A stretch of DNA of 64,000 bases, taken from contig NZ_WBIN01000006.1 in NCBI RefSeq assembly GCF_009749385.1, positions 62,001 to 126,000 of the forward strand. Direction: 5' to 3'. The DNA is from Agromyces allii. Lineage in GTDB: Bacteria; Actinomycetota; Actinomycetes; Actinomycetales; Microbacteriaceae. Under the pieces are notes generated by a model. The model was not told where the DNA came from, searched no databases, and worked only from the letters and a program-made list of their open reading frames with translations. Positions 1 to 11,542 of the stretch are shown in pieces (the stretch's first letter is position 1; the number at the start of each line of letters is the position of its first letter). The translations under genes and the position numbers were made by a program.

Positions 1-370
1 TGACGTCCTTCTCGTTGGGGCTGTCGTCTTCGGGGTCGACGACCGCGATGCCCTCGGGAAGGGTCTCCTCGTCGAGCGTGACGGTGTAGTCGTCCTTCTC
101 GGGCACGCTCACGCGCCACTGGCCGTTCTCGTCGGTCTCGACCTCTTGTTCACCCCCCGGTCCGTCGATCACGAGCCGGACGCCTTCGAGCGGTTCGCCG
201 TCGAGTTGGACGTTTCCGCTGATGCGGTACGGATCGCCCTCGGCGGCCATGGCCGGGGATGCGGAGAGTGCGAAGACGCCGAGCATGGCGGCTGTGATGG
301 CGAGGATGACGCCGAACAGCCTGATCATGCGACCGGGTGGGTACGCGACGGCAGGGGATGGGGATCTCAC
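1..370 (-). CDS. N-terminal part of an exported or membrane protein with an Ig-like domain (possibly an amino-acid ABC permease)
   Basis: The gene runs off the left edge, so only the first 123 residues are visible. A GTG start at 370 is chosen because a GGAGG lies 4 bases upstream; the next in-frame ATG at 328 has no ribosome-binding site. The protein begins with a short basic stretch, then a hydrophobic segment (about residues 16-38) ending in a signal-peptidase-like ASPAMAAE. After that comes a beta-sandwich-like stretch with a carboxypeptidase-regulatory pattern (ISGNVQLDGEPLEGV..., then a TDENGQW loop). In some actinobacteria such a domain precedes a LivH-type branched-chain amino-acid permease; that identification is from memory and cannot be tested here because the rest is missing. 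It is divergent from guaB. Confidence 0.55.
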   Translation of the reverse strand, partial: MRSPSPAVAYPPGRMIRLFGVILAITAAMLGVFALSASPAMAAEGDPYRISGNVQLDGEPLEGVRLVIDGPGGEQEVETDENGQWRVSVPEKDDYTVTLDEETLPEGIAVVDPEDDSPNEKDV

Positions 371-2207
<1,837 letters not shown>

Positions 2208-2213
2208 CCCGGG

Positions 2214-3374
2214 TCACCGCGCGTCAGCGAGCCGCGTGACCGCCTCCCCGAGCACCTCGGGCGAGCACGCGAAGTTCAGGCGCGCGTGGCCGCGACCGAC
2301 CTCGGCGCCGAACGCGGGTCCGCTCATGAGCGCGACCTTCGCGCGCTCGAGGGCGACGGCCGCGGGGTCGTCGCCCCAACCGAGCGCCGTCAGGTCGAGC
2401 CACGCGAGGTAGGTGGCATCCGGAATGCGGTAGCCGACGCCGGGCAGTTCCTCGGCGAGCAGGTCGGCGAGCAGGCGCCGGTTGTCGTCGAGGCTGCCGA
2501 GCACTCCGTCGAGCCACGGCCCGCCGTCGGTGAAGGCGGCGACCGTGGCGATCGAGCCGAACTGGCTCATGCGCCACGACACCTCGTAGGGCATCGCGTC
2601 GCGCAGGCGGTCGCCGCGTTCGCTCGCGGTGACGATGAGCGCGGCCTTCAGCCCGGCGATGTTGAACGCCTTGGTCGCGGCGGTGACGGCGACGCCGTGT
2701 TCGCGCGCGGCATCCGACACCGTGAGGAACGGCGTGTACGGGGTCGTGGGCTGTGCGAGGGGGCCGTGCACCTCGTCGCTCACGATCGTCGCGCCGAAAC
2801 CGGCCGCCAGGTCGGCGAGGTGCACGAGGTCGTCGCGCGCGGGCACCCACCCGGTCGGGTTGTGCGGGTTGCAGAGGAGCATCGCGCGCACCCCCGAGGC
2901 GAACGCGGCCTCGATGCCGAGCAGGTCGAGCGACCATCCGTCGCGGATGCCGCCCTGCAACGGGATCTCCTCGACGACGCCGCCCGCCTCGGTCACGAGG
3001 TCGAAGAACGGCGGATAGATGGGCGAGGTCGCGATGACGCGGTCGCCGGGCGCGATGGCACGCCGGAGCACCTCGACGAGGCCCATCGACACGTCGGCCG
3101 TGCAGGTCACGCGGCTCGGGTCGAGCTCCCAGCCGAGGCGGGCGGCCGCGAACCCCTGGAACGCGTGCGCGACGGCCTCGGGACCGGCGTTGTATCCGGT
3201 GTCGGAGCGGTCGATCGCCCGGTGCAGCGCCGCGGCGATGGGTTCGGCGAGCGGGTAGTCCATCTCGGCGACGGGCAGCGGCAGCACGTCTTCGTCGTAG
3301 AGCCGCCACTTCGCGCTCGTGCGCGCGCGCAGCAGGTCGATGGGGTCCGCTTCGATGCGATGCAAGCCGTGCAT
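2214..3374 (-). CDS. MalY/PatB-type pyridoxal-phosphate aminotransferase or C-S lyase
   Basis: This about 386-residue fold-type I PLP enzyme belongs to the MalY/PatB group, whose members are cystathionine beta-lyases or aminotransferases. The PLP lysine is residue 235 in TKAFNIAG. The SDEVHGPL segment carries the conserved cofactor aspartate, and CNPHNPTG is the substrate-side asparagine loop. The start is uncertain: ATG at 3374 lies one base from a GGAGG, an upstream ATG at 3392 lacks a ribosome-binding site, and TTG at 3365 has better spacing. The gene converges on guaB with only 6 bases between stop codons and no visible terminator. Substrate cannot be told from sequence. Confidence 0.88.
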   Translation of the reverse strand: MHGLHRIEADPIDLLRARTSAKWRLYDEDVLPLPVAEMDYPLAEPIAAALHRAIDRSDTGYNAGPEAVAHAFQGFAAARLGWELDPSRVTCTADVSMGLVEVLRRAIAPGDRVIATSPIYPPFFDLVTEAGGVVEEIPLQGGIRDGWSLDLLGIEAAFASGVRAMLLCNPHNPTGWVPARDDLVHLADLAAGFGATIVSDEVHGPLAQPTTPYTPFLTVSDAAREHGVAVTAATKAFNIAGLKAALIVTASERGDRLRDAMPYEVSWRMSQFGSIATVAAFTDGGPWLDGVLGSLDDNRRLLADLLAEELPGVGYRIPDATYLAWLDLTALGWGDDPAAVALERAKVALMSGPAFGAEVGRGHARLNFACSPEVLGEAVTRLADAR

Positions 3375-3536
3375 GCCTCCAGCATGCTGCATCGCCGGCT
3401 CGGCGGCACCCGGAACGTGCGGGGGCCGTCGGCTCGCGGCTCGCGGCCTGCTCACCGGGCATGTATCCTGATCGGCTGCCTCAGCGCCGCGACGCGTGCG
3501 ACAACCACGCGCGTCGTGAAGTGAAACGGATCACCC

Positions 3537-5261
3537 ATGGGTTTCATCGACGTCAACGGCGTCTCCTTCTCCCTGCCCGACGGCAGGCCACTGCTCGCCG
3601 ACCTCGCGTTCCGCGTCGTCGACGGCCGCACGACCGCGCTCATCGGCGCGAACGGCGCCGGCAAGTCGACGCTGCTGCGCATCATCCGCGGCGACCTGCG
3701 CCCCGACGAGGGCAGCGTGCAGGTCGACGGCGGCCTCGGCGTCATGGACCAGTTCGTCGGTCGACAGCCGTCCGAGGTCGACGCGTCGACGGATGCCGCG
3801 GCCTCCGCGCCGACGACGGTCGCGGGTCTGCTCGTGTCGGTCGCGCCGACGCGCATCCGGAGCGCCGCTCGCGAGCTCGAGGCATCCGAGAACGCGCTGA
3901 TCGAGGCGGATGACACGACGAACCAGATGCGGTACGCGACCGCGCTCGCCGAGTACGCCGAAGCCGGCGGCTACGAGCAGGAGGTCGTGTGGGACCACTG
4001 CACGTCGGCCGCGCTCGGCATCCCGTTCGAGCAGGCGCGGTGGCGCGACCTGTCGACGCTCTCGGGCGGCGAGCAGAAGCGGCTCGCGCTCGAGGCGCTG
4101 CTGCGCGGACCGGAGCAGGTCCTGCTGCTCGACGAGCCAGACAACTCGCTCGACGTGCCGGGCAAGCGCTGGCTCGAGGGGGCGCTGCGCGCGACCCCCA
4201 AGACCGTGCTGCTCGTCTCGCACGACCGCGAGCTGCTCGCGCGCGCGGCCGACCGCATCGTGACGCTCGAGGCGGGGGCCGCGGGGAGTACGGCGTGGGT
4301 GCACGGCGGCAACTTCAGCGGGTACCACGCCGCGCGCGAGGAGCGCTTCGAGCGCCTCGACGAGTTGCGTCGCCGGTGGGACGAGCAGCATCTCGCGCTG
4401 AAGACCCTCGTGAACACGCTCAAGGTCAAGGCGACGTACAACGACGGCATGGCCTCGCGGTACCAGGCGGCCCTGACGCGACTGCGCCGCTTCGAGGACG
4501 CCGGCCCGCCGGAGGAGCGCCCACCGGCTCAGGCGGTGTCGATGCGGCTGCGCGGCTCGCGCACGGGCAAACGCTCCGTGGTGTGCGAGCAGCTCGAGCT
4601 CAGCGGGCTCATGAAGCCGTTCGACCTCGAGGTCTGGTACGGCGACCGCGTCGCCGTGCTCGGGTCGAACGGGTCGGGCAAGTCGCACTTCCTGCGCCTG
4701 CTCGCGGGCGGCGGCACCGTGCCCGACCGCACGCTCGGGCACGTCACGAGCGTGGGGGAGACGCTCGCGCGCGTGCCGCACGAGGGGCGCGCCGTCCTCG
4801 GCGCGAGGGTCGTGCCCGGCTGGTTCGCGCAGAACCACCAGCACCCCGAGTTCCGCGGACGCACGCTGCTCGACATCCTGCACCGCGGCGACGCGAACCG
4901 CGACGGCATGGCGCGCGAGGCCGCGAGCTCGGCGCTCGACCGCTACGGGCTCGCGGGCGCCGCACTGCAGCGCTTCGACGAGCTCTCGGGCGGGCAGCAG
5001 GCGCGGCTGCAGATCCTCCTCCTCGAGCTCTCGGGGGCGACCCTGCTGCTCCTCGACGAACCCACCGACAACCTCGACCTCGTCTCGGCCGAGGCGCTCG
5101 AGGACGCCCTGTCGCGCTTCGACGGCACCGTGCTCGCGGTCACGCACGACCGCTGGTTCACGCGCAGCTTCGACCGGTTCGTCGTGTTCCGCTCCGACGG
5201 GCAGGTCGTCGAGACCGATGCCCCGGTGTGGGACGAGGCGCGGGTCGACCGGGTGCGCTGA
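3537..5261 (+). CDS. ABC-F family ATPase (duplicated ATP-binding cassette, no membrane domain)
   Basis: The 574-residue protein has two ATP-binding cassettes and no membrane segment, which defines the ABC-F class of ribosome-associated ATPases. The first Walker A is GANGAGKST at residues 37-45, with signature LSGGE at 175-179. The second Walker A is GSNGSGKSH at 376-384, with signature LSGGQ further on and the Walker B LLLLDEPTDNLD. Between the cassettes lies the charged linker expected for ABC-F proteins. Members range from translation factors to antibiotic-resistance ribosome-protection proteins; nothing here picks one. The gene stands alone with a terminator hairpin after it. Confidence 0.9.
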   Translation: MGFIDVNGVSFSLPDGRPLLADLAFRVVDGRTTALIGANGAGKSTLLRIIRGDLRPDEGSVQVDGGLGVMDQFVGRQPSEVDASTDAAASAPTTVAGLLVSVAPTRIRSAARELEASENALIEADDTTNQMRYATALAEYAEAGGYEQEVVWDHCTSAALGIPFEQARWRDLSTLSGGEQKRLALEALLRGPEQVLLLDEPDNSLDVPGKRWLEGALRATPKTVLLVSHDRELLARAADRIVTLEAGAAGSTAWVHGGNFSGYHAAREERFERLDELRRRWDEQHLALKTLVNTLKVKATYNDGMASRYQAALTRLRRFEDAGPPEERPPAQAVSMRLRGSRTGKRSVVCEQLELSGLMKPFDLEVWYGDRVAVLGSNGSGKSHFLRLLAGGGTVPDRTLGHVTSVGETLARVPHEGRAVLGARVVPGWFAQNHQHPEFRGRTLLDILHRGDANRDGMAREAASSALDRYGLAGAALQRFDELSGGQQARLQILLLELSGATLLLLDEPTDNLDLVSAEALEDALSRFDGTVLAVTHDRWFTRSFDRFVVFRSDGQVVETDAPVWDEARVDRVR

Positions 5262-5273
5262 CCCGGGCGGGCC

Positions 5274-5306
5274 GGCGGCCGGGTACCCCAGGGGTGCCCG
5301 GCCGCC
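5274..5306 (+). terminator. Hairpin terminator after the ABC-F gene
   Basis: A perfect 10-bp stem (GGCGGCCGGG with CCCGGCCGCC) starts 12 bases after the stop codon. The loop can pair further as ACCCC/GGGGT. There is no U tract, as is common in high-GC actinobacteria. Confidence 0.7.
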
Positions 5307-5345
5307 GCGTCCGTTCGGCCCGCGGCATCCGTTCGATAGGCTGGC

Positions 5346-6473
5346 ATGGTGACTCAGGAGATCGAGATCGGCCGTTCCAAGCGGGGCCGTCGTGTCTACG
5401 CATTCGACGACATCGCCATCGTGCCGAGCCGGCGCACGCGCGATCCAGAGGATGTCTCGGTCGCCTGGTCGATCGACGCGTACCAGTTCGACATCCCGTT
5501 CCTCGCGGCCCCGATGGACTCCGTCGTGTCGCCGCAGACCGCGATCATGATGGGCCAGCTGGGCGGCCTCGGCGTGCTCGACCTCGAGGGCCTCTGGACC
5601 AGGTACGAAGACCCCGAGCCCGTGCTCGCCGAGATCCGCAACCTCGCGCCCGAAGCGGCGACGCAGCGCATGCAGCAGCTGTACTCCGAGCCGATCAAGC
5701 CCGAGCTCGTCACGCAGCGCCTCGCCGAGATCCGCGCCTCGGGCGTCACGGTCGCGGGTGCGCTGTCGCCGCAGCGCACGCAGGAGCTCTACGAGACCGT
5801 CGTCGCCGCGGGCGTCGACCTGTTCGTGATCCGCGGCACCACGGTGTCGGCCGAGCACGTGTCGAAGAACCAGGAGCCGCTGAACCTCAAGCGCTTCATC
5901 TACGAGCTCGACGTGCCGGTCATCGTCGGCGGCGCCTCGACCTACACGGCCGCCCTGCACCTCATGCGCACGGGCGCGGCGGGCGTGCTCGTCGGCTTCG
6001 GCGGCGGCGCGGCCTCGACCACGCGCGCGACGCTCGGCATCCACGCGCCCATGGCCACGGCGGTGGCGGATGTCGCGGGCGCGCGTCGCGACTACCTCGA
6101 CGAGTCGGGCGGCCGTTACGTGCACGTCATCGCCGACGGCGGCCTCGGCACCTCGGGCGACATCGTGAAGGCCATCGCCTGCGGCGCCGACGCCGTGATG
6201 CTCGGCGCGGCGCTCGCGCGGGCGACCGATGCGCCCGGCGGCGGCTACCACTGGGGCGCCGAGGCGCACCACTCGAAGCTCCCGCGCGGTCGCCGCGTGC
6301 ACGTCGGCCAGATCGGCGAGCTCGAGCAGGTGCTCTACGGCCCGGCTCCCGCCGCCGACGGCAGCGCGAACCTCGTGGGTGCGCTGCGTCGCTCGATGGC
6401 GACGACGGGCTACTCCGACCTCAAGGAGTTCCAGCGCGTCGAGGTCGTCGTCGCGCCGTACCAGTCGTTCTGA
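5346..6473 (+). CDS. guaB3: GuaB3-family IMP dehydrogenase-related protein
   Basis: A 375-residue TIM-barrel protein of the GuaB3 family, the CBS-lacking IMP dehydrogenase paralogue characteristic of actinobacteria. The amino end (EIEIGRSKRGRRVYAFDD) and the segments FLAAPMDSVVS and HVIADGGLGTSGDI are hallmarks. Members keep the IMPDH barrel, but their catalytic role is poorly settled. ATG at 5346 is used; GTG at 5349 is an alternative. It sits between an ABC-F gene and glpD and probably has its own promoter in the 5307-5345 gap. Confidence 0.93.
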   Translation: MVTQEIEIGRSKRGRRVYAFDDIAIVPSRRTRDPEDVSVAWSIDAYQFDIPFLAAPMDSVVSPQTAIMMGQLGGLGVLDLEGLWTRYEDPEPVLAEIRNLAPEAATQRMQQLYSEPIKPELVTQRLAEIRASGVTVAGALSPQRTQELYETVVAAGVDLFVIRGTTVSAEHVSKNQEPLNLKRFIYELDVPVIVGGASTYTAALHLMRTGAAGVLVGFGGGAASTTRATLGIHAPMATAVADVAGARRDYLDESGGRYVHVIADGGLGTSGDIVKAIACGADAVMLGAALARATDAPGGGYHWGAEAHHSKLPRGRRVHVGQIGELEQVLYGPAPAADGSANLVGALRRSMATTGYSDLKEFQRVEVVVAPYQSF

Positions 6474-6559
6474 ACTCGGTCGCCCTCACCCTCCTGATCC
6501 GGCCCCCGCTCGGGTAGCGTTGAAGTCGGATCACGCGGTCGCCGTCTGCGATCGCGAGG

Positions 6560-8341
6560 ATGGGGACGACGATGGCGACACAGAGGTCCGGATCGACGAC
6601 GAAGGCGGGAGCGGGTGCCCCGGCATCCGTGGCCCGCTCGACGAAACTCGGTCCTGAGGAGCGCTCGGCAGCGATCGCGCGGCTGAAGGAGAAGGAACTC
6701 GACATCCTCGTGGTCGGCGGCGGCATCGTCGGCACGGGTGCGGCGCTCGACGCCGTCACACGAGGGCTCTCGACCGGCCTGCTCGAGGCGCGCGACTGGG
6801 CGTCGGGCACGTCGAGCCGCTCGTCGAAACTCGTGCACGGCGGCATCCGCTATCTCGAGCAGCTCGACTTCCGGCTCGTGCGCGAGGCGCTCATCGAGCG
6901 CGGACTCCTGCTCCAGCGCATCGCGCCGCACCTGGTCAAGCCAGTGCGGTTCCTCTACCCGTTGAAGAAGCGCGTGTTCGAGCGCATCTACATCGGTGCG
7001 GGCATGCTGCTGTACGACGTCTTCAGCTACACGGGCGGCCGGCCGCCTGGGGTTCCGCACCACCGCCACCTCTCGAAGCGCCAGGTCATGCGGGCGATCC
7101 CGTCGCTCTCGAACGACGCGCTCGTCGGCGGCCTCACGTACTACGACGCGCAGGTCGACGACGCCCGCTACGTGGCCTCCCTCGCCCGGACCGCCTCGTC
7201 GTACGGCGCGCACGTCGCCTCGCGGGTCAAGGTCGAGGGCTTCATCAAGGTCGGCGAGCGCGTGGTCGGCGTCAAGGCGCACGACCTCCAGACCGACGAG
7301 CACTTCGAGATCCGCGCCAAGCAGGTCGTGAACGCCACCGGGGTCTGGACCGACGACACGCAGCGCATGGTGGGCGAGCGGGGCACGTTCAAGGTGCGCG
7401 CATCGAAGGGCATCCACCTCGTGGTGCCGCGCGACCGCATCCAGTCGGCGATGGGCATGATCTTCCGCACCGAGAAGAGCGTGCTGTTCATCATCCCGTG
7501 GGGCCGGCACTGGCTCATCGGCACGACCGACACCGACTGGAACCTCGACAAGGCGCACCCGGCCGCGACGGCCGCCGACATCGACTACCTGCTCGAGCAC
7601 GTGAACGCGCTGCTCGCCATCCCCCTGACGCGCGAAGACGTCGAGGGCGTGTTCGCGGGCCTGCGGCCGCTGCTCGCCGGCGAGAGCGACCAGACCTCGA
7701 AGCTCTCGCGCGAGCACATCGTCGCGCACACGGTGCCGGGGCTCGTGGTCGTCGCGGGCGGCAAGTGGACCACGTACCGCATCATGGCGAAAGACGCGAT
7801 CGACGCCGCCGCCGATGCGCTCGACGGGCGCGTGCCGGTCTCGACGACGCAGGACATCGCGCTCCTCGGCGCCGAGGGCTACCAGGCCGCGTGGAACAAG
7901 CGCGCCAAGATCGCCAGGGCGTTCGACGTGCACAAGGTGCGCATCGAGCACCTGCTGAACCGGTACGGCACCCTGACCGACGAACTGCTCGACCTCATCA
8001 AGGCGGATGCCTCGCTCGGCGAGCCCCTGCCCGGGGCCGACGACTACCTTGCGGCCGAGGTCGTGTACGCGGCGTCCCACGAGGGCGCGCTGCACCTCGA
8101 CGACGTGCTCGCGCGCCGCACGCGCATCTCGATCGAGGCGTGGGACCGCGGCGTCTCCGCGGCGCCCGTCGCGGCGCGGCTCATGGCCGACGTGCTCGGC
8201 TGGGACGCCGAGCGCGAGCAGCTCGAGGTCGAGCGCTACCTCGAGCGCGTCGCCGCCGAGCGCGACTCGCAGCTGCAGCCCGACGACGAATCGGCCGACC
8301 GAGTGCGGCTCGGGGCGCCCGACATCGTCAAGGTCGACTGA
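6560..8341 (+). CDS. glpD: Aerobic glycerol-3-phosphate dehydrogenase
   Basis: This about 593-residue FAD enzyme oxidises sn-glycerol 3-phosphate to dihydroxyacetone phosphate and passes electrons to quinone at the inner face of the membrane. The FAD-binding VVGGGIVGTG motif is at residues 51-60, preceded by an unusual 45-residue charged extension. Later family segments include SSRSSKLVHGGIRYLEQ, the LIGTTDTDW motif and a C-terminal GlpD cap. Two starts are possible: ATG 6560, or ATG 6572, which has GGGGAC at better spacing. A 13-bp hairpin closes the transcript. It is monocistronic and its regulation is not visible. Confidence 0.94.
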   Translation: MGTTMATQRSGSTTKAGAGAPASVARSTKLGPEERSAAIARLKEKELDILVVGGGIVGTGAALDAVTRGLSTGLLEARDWASGTSSRSSKLVHGGIRYLEQLDFRLVREALIERGLLLQRIAPHLVKPVRFLYPLKKRVFERIYIGAGMLLYDVFSYTGGRPPGVPHHRHLSKRQVMRAIPSLSNDALVGGLTYYDAQVDDARYVASLARTASSYGAHVASRVKVEGFIKVGERVVGVKAHDLQTDEHFEIRAKQVVNATGVWTDDTQRMVGERGTFKVRASKGIHLVVPRDRIQSAMGMIFRTEKSVLFIIPWGRHWLIGTTDTDWNLDKAHPAATAADIDYLLEHVNALLAIPLTREDVEGVFAGLRPLLAGESDQTSKLSREHIVAHTVPGLVVVAGGKWTTYRIMAKDAIDAAADALDGRVPVSTTQDIALLGAEGYQAAWNKRAKIARAFDVHKVRIEHLLNRYGTLTDELLDLIKADASLGEPLPGADDYLAAEVVYAASHEGALHLDDVLARRTRISIEAWDRGVSAAPVAARLMADVLGWDAEREQLEVERYLERVAAERDSQLQPDDESADRVRLGAPDIVKVD

Positions 8342-8345
8342 CTCC

Positions 8346-8374
8346 GGTGCGGCGCCCGTGGCGGGCGCCGCACC
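8346..8374 (+). terminator. Hairpin terminator after glpD
   Basis: A perfect 13-bp stem (GGTGCGGCGCCCG with CGGGCGCCGCACC) with a 3-base loop begins 5 bases after the glpD stop. Confidence 0.75.
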
Positions 8375-8480
8375 GCCGGTCGCCCGGGCCCTGCCGTCCT
8401 GGCGCTCAGGGTTCGCGAAGTAGACTTGTCGGCATGCCCGAAGCCCTGTCCGCCGCCCACGCGCGAGGCATCGGGGTCTG

Positions 8481-9359
8481 ATGCTGCAGATGATGCTGCG
8501 CCCCCGATGGGTGCTCGCGCTCCTCTTCGCCCTCGCGGTCGCCGCGGCCTTCGCGCTGCTCGGACAATGGCAGATCGAGCGCGCCGTCGAGCAGTCGACG
8601 ACCATCGAGCGGCCCACCGAAGACGTGCTGCCGCTCGGCGATCTGGTTCAACCCGACACGGCGACCGAGCAGGTCGCCACGGCGCAGCGCGTCGAGGTCG
8701 AGGGCGTGTACGTGCCCGGCGACACCGTGCTCGTCGAGGGCCGGCTCAACGACGGCGTCGCCGGCTACTGGGTGGTCGCGCACCTCGAGGTGACGGATGC
8801 CGCGGCCGGCGGCCTGCCCGTCGCCCTCGGCTGGGCGGCCGACCGCGAGACCGCGCAGGATGCAGCAGATGCCTTCGACGCCTCGGTCGTCGAGGAGGTC
8901 GGGGCCGACGCTGCGGGCGTCGGCGCCGAGACGCAGGTCGTCGGACGCTTCCTCCCGAGCGAGGCCCCCGTCGCGCCCGACGAAGACGGCGACCCGTTCG
9001 CCATGACGACGGTCGCCGTGGCGCAGCTCATCAACGTGTGGGCCGACTACGACGACCGCCCGGTGTACTTCGGCTACATCACGACGACGGATGCCGCGCC
9101 GGGCCTCGAGGCGATCGCCTCGCCGCCGCCCGAGCACACGTTCGAACTCAACTGGCTGAACGTCTTCTACGCGGTCGAGTGGGCCGTGTTCGCGGGCTTC
9201 GCGGTGTACCTCTGGTACCGCCTCGTACGCGACGCGGTCGAGCGCGAGCAGCAGGAGGCCGAGGAGGCCGCCGCCGCGGCAGCGGCCGACGCGGCGCCCG
9301 GCGCTGCTGCGGACTCCGCCGGCGACCCCGCGGACTCCGCCGCTGCCGAGGCGAAGTAG
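8481..9359 (+). CDS. SURF1-family cytochrome c oxidase assembly protein
   Basis: A 292-residue membrane protein with the SURF1 layout: one hydrophobic helix at about residues 8-27, a large extracytoplasmic domain, and a second helix at about 225-250. The family segment LGQWQIERA follows the first helix, and VEVEGVYVPGDTVLVEGR and GYWVVAHLEV match the conserved core. SURF1 proteins help insert haem a into cytochrome oxidase. The C-terminal 45 residues are an Ala/Glu-rich cytoplasmic tail. The order SURF1, DUF3817, guaA is common in actinobacteria, and the three genes are nearly contiguous. Confidence 0.88.
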   Translation: MLQMMLRPRWVLALLFALAVAAAFALLGQWQIERAVEQSTTIERPTEDVLPLGDLVQPDTATEQVATAQRVEVEGVYVPGDTVLVEGRLNDGVAGYWVVAHLEVTDAAAGGLPVALGWAADRETAQDAADAFDASVVEEVGADAAGVGAETQVVGRFLPSEAPVAPDEDGDPFAMTTVAVAQLINVWADYDDRPVYFGYITTTDAAPGLEAIASPPPEHTFELNWLNVFYAVEWAVFAGFAVYLWYRLVRDAVEREQQEAEEAAAAAAADAAPGAAADSAGDPADSAAAEAK

Positions 9360-9368
9360 ACTGGGCCC

Positions 9369-9863
9369 ATGCCCCTCGAGCCGAAATCCGCCGATCTGCC
9401 GCGCATTCGCGGGGCGCTGAAGCTCTACAAGGTCACGTCGGTCATCACCGGCGTGATGCTGTTGCTGCTCTGCGCCGAGATGCTGCTGAAGTACGTGTTC
9501 CACTACGAGCTCTTCGGGTTCGGCCCGGCCGGCTTCCTCACCCTGGCGCCCGTCGTCGAGACGCCCGCAGGGCTCGTCTCCACGGGCGAGGGCGTGAACC
9601 TCTCCACGGGCATCCTCATCGCCCACGGCTGGTTCTACGTGCTCTACCTGTTCAGCGACTTCCGCCTCTGGAGCCTCATGCGCTGGCCGTTCACGCGGTT
9701 CGTGCTCATCGCGCTCGGCGGCATCATCCCGTTCCTCTCGTTCTTCCTCGAGGTGCGCATCGCCCGCGAGGTGACCGGGTACCTCGACTCGCGCGAAGCC
9801 CGTGAGGCCGCAGCGCAGCCCGTTCCCGCATCCGACGCCGACCCCGTGGAGGCCCAGCCGTGA
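9369..9863 (+). CDS. DUF3817 integral membrane protein
   Basis: A 164-residue protein with three hydrophobic segments (about residues 25-45, 75-98 and 105-130) matching DUF3817, a family of unknown function found next to guaA and SURF1 genes. The motif [19 protein letters not shown] near the start is typical. Its stop overlaps the guaA start by 4 bases (GTGA), so translation is probably coupled to guaA. The function is unknown; the link to SURF1 suggests an envelope or respiratory role, which is inference. Confidence 0.85.
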   Translation: MPLEPKSADLPRIRGALKLYKVTSVITGVMLLLLCAEMLLKYVFHYELFGFGPAGFLTLAPVVETPAGLVSTGEGVNLSTGILIAHGWFYVLYLFSDFRLWSLMRWPFTRFVLIALGGIIPFLSFFLEVRIAREVTGYLDSREAREAAAQPVPASDADPVEAQP

Positions 9864-11440
9864 CCGACCAGCCCACCGAGCAGCGCCCAGTCCTCGTCGT
9901 CGACTTCGGCGCGCAGTACGCGCAGCTGATCGCCCGACGCGTGCGCGAGGCATCCGTGTACTCGGAGATCGTGCCGCACACGATCACCGCCGATGAGGTG
10001 CGCGCCCGCAACCCGATCGGCATCGTGCTCTCCGGCGGGCCGTCGTCGGTCTACGAAGAGGGCGCGCCGTCGCTCGACGAGGGCATCCTGCAGCTCGGCG
10101 TGCCCACGCTCGGCATCTGCTACGGCTTCCAGGTCATGGCGCAGCAGCTCGGCGGCGAGGTCGCGCACACCGGCCACCGTGAGTACGGCTCGACCGAGAC
10201 CACGCTGCGCACCGACGACAACCAGCTCCTCGGCGGGCAGCCCGAGCACCAGATCACGTGGATGAGCCACGGCGACTCCGTCGCGGTCGCGCCCGAGGGC
10301 TTCGAGGTGCTCGCGTCGACCGCGACCACGCCCGTCGCCGCGTTCGCGAACGACGAGCAGGGCTTCTACGGCGTGCAGTGGCACCCCGAGGTCAAGCACT
10401 CCGAGTACGGCCAGGGCGTCATCGAGAACTTCCTGCACCGCGCCGCCGGCATCCCCGCCGACTGGAACTCCGGCAACGTCATCGCCGAGCAGGTCGCCCG
10501 CATCCGGGAGCAGGTCGGTTCGGCTCGCGTCATCTCCGCGCTGTCGGGCGGAGTCGACTCCGCGGTCTCGACCGCGCTCGTGCAGCAGGCCGTCGGCGAC
10601 CAGCTGACCGCGGTGTTCGTCGACCACGGGCTGCTCCGCCAGGGCGAGCGCGAGCAGGTGCAGAACGACTACGTCGCCGCGACGGGCGTCCGCCTCGTCA
10701 CCATCGACGCGGTCGACACCTTCCTCGATGCGCTCGCAGGCGTGACCGACCCCGAGGAGAAGCGCAAGATCATCGGCCGCGAGTTCATCCGCGCGTTCGA
10801 GCAGGCCGAGCGGGACCTCATCGCCGAGGCGGCTGCCGATGGCCAGCCGATCAAGTTCCTCGTGCAGGGCACGCTCTACCCCGACGTCGTCGAGTCGGGC
10901 GGCGGCACGGGCACGGCGAACATCAAGAGTCACCACAACGTGGGCGGCCTGCCCGAAGACCTGCAGTTCGAACTGGTCGAGCCGCTGCGCACGCTCTTCA
11001 AGGACGAGGTGCGCGCCATCGGCCGCGAACTCGGCCTGCCCGAAGAGATCGTGGGGCGTCAGCCGTTTCCGGGGCCAGGCCTCGGCATCCGCATCGTGGG
11101 CGAGGTCACCCGTGATCGTCTCGATCTGCTCCGCCAGGCCGATGCGATCGCGCGCGAAGAACTGACTGCGGCGGGTCTCGACCAGGAGATCTGGCAGTGC
11201 CCCGTCGTGCTCCTCGCCGACGTGCGCTCGGTGGGCGTTCAGGGCGACGGCCGCACCTACGGCCACCCGATCGTGCTGCGCCCGGTCTCGTCCGAAGACG
11301 CGATGACCGCCGACTGGACCCGCCTCCCGTACGACGTGCTCGCGCGCATCTCGAACCGCATCACCAACGAGGTCGCCGATGTCAACCGCGTCGTGCTCGA
11401 CGTCACGTCGAAGCCACCGGGAACCATCGAGTGGGAGTGA
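9860..11440 (+). CDS. guaA: GMP synthase (glutamine-hydrolysing)
   Basis: A 526-residue two-domain enzyme that converts XMP to GMP with glutamine and ATP. The N-terminal class I amidotransferase has the nucleophile Cys87 in GICYGFQ and the His175-Pro-Glu177 pair in VQWHPEV. The ATP pyrophosphatase domain carries the PP-loop SGGVDSA at residues 229-235, and the GMP synthase dimerisation domain ends in the family-typical [11 protein letters not shown]. The GTG start at 9860 overlaps the upstream stop. It completes the guanine pathway with guaB and is followed by a strong hairpin. Confidence 0.97.
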   Translation: MTDQPTEQRPVLVVDFGAQYAQLIARRVREASVYSEIVPHTITADEVRARNPIGIVLSGGPSSVYEEGAPSLDEGILQLGVPTLGICYGFQVMAQQLGGEVAHTGHREYGSTETTLRTDDNQLLGGQPEHQITWMSHGDSVAVAPEGFEVLASTATTPVAAFANDEQGFYGVQWHPEVKHSEYGQGVIENFLHRAAGIPADWNSGNVIAEQVARIREQVGSARVISALSGGVDSAVSTALVQQAVGDQLTAVFVDHGLLRQGEREQVQNDYVAATGVRLVTIDAVDTFLDALAGVTDPEEKRKIIGREFIRAFEQAERDLIAEAAADGQPIKFLVQGTLYPDVVESGGGTGTANIKSHHNVGGLPEDLQFELVEPLRTLFKDEVRAIGRELGLPEEIVGRQPFPGPGLGIRIVGEVTRDRLDLLRQADAIAREELTAAGLDQEIWQCPVVLLADVRSVGVQGDGRTYGHPIVLRPVSSEDAMTADWTRLPYDVLARISNRITNEVADVNRVVLDVTSKPPGTIEWE

Positions 11441-11459
11441 TCGCGTACTGACGCGAAGC

Positions 11460-11485
11460 GAACGGCCGCCCTCGGGCGGCCGTTC
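11460..11485 (+). terminator. Hairpin terminator after guaA
   Basis: A 12-bp stem (GAACGGCCGCCC with GGGCGGCCGTTC) lies 19 bases after the guaA stop and is followed by a short T-containing stretch. Confidence 0.75.
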
Positions 11486-11542
11486 GTCGTTCACCGGGCA
11501 TTCCGGTGGGTGCTCCTGACATCCGACGCCGCGCACGGCAGG

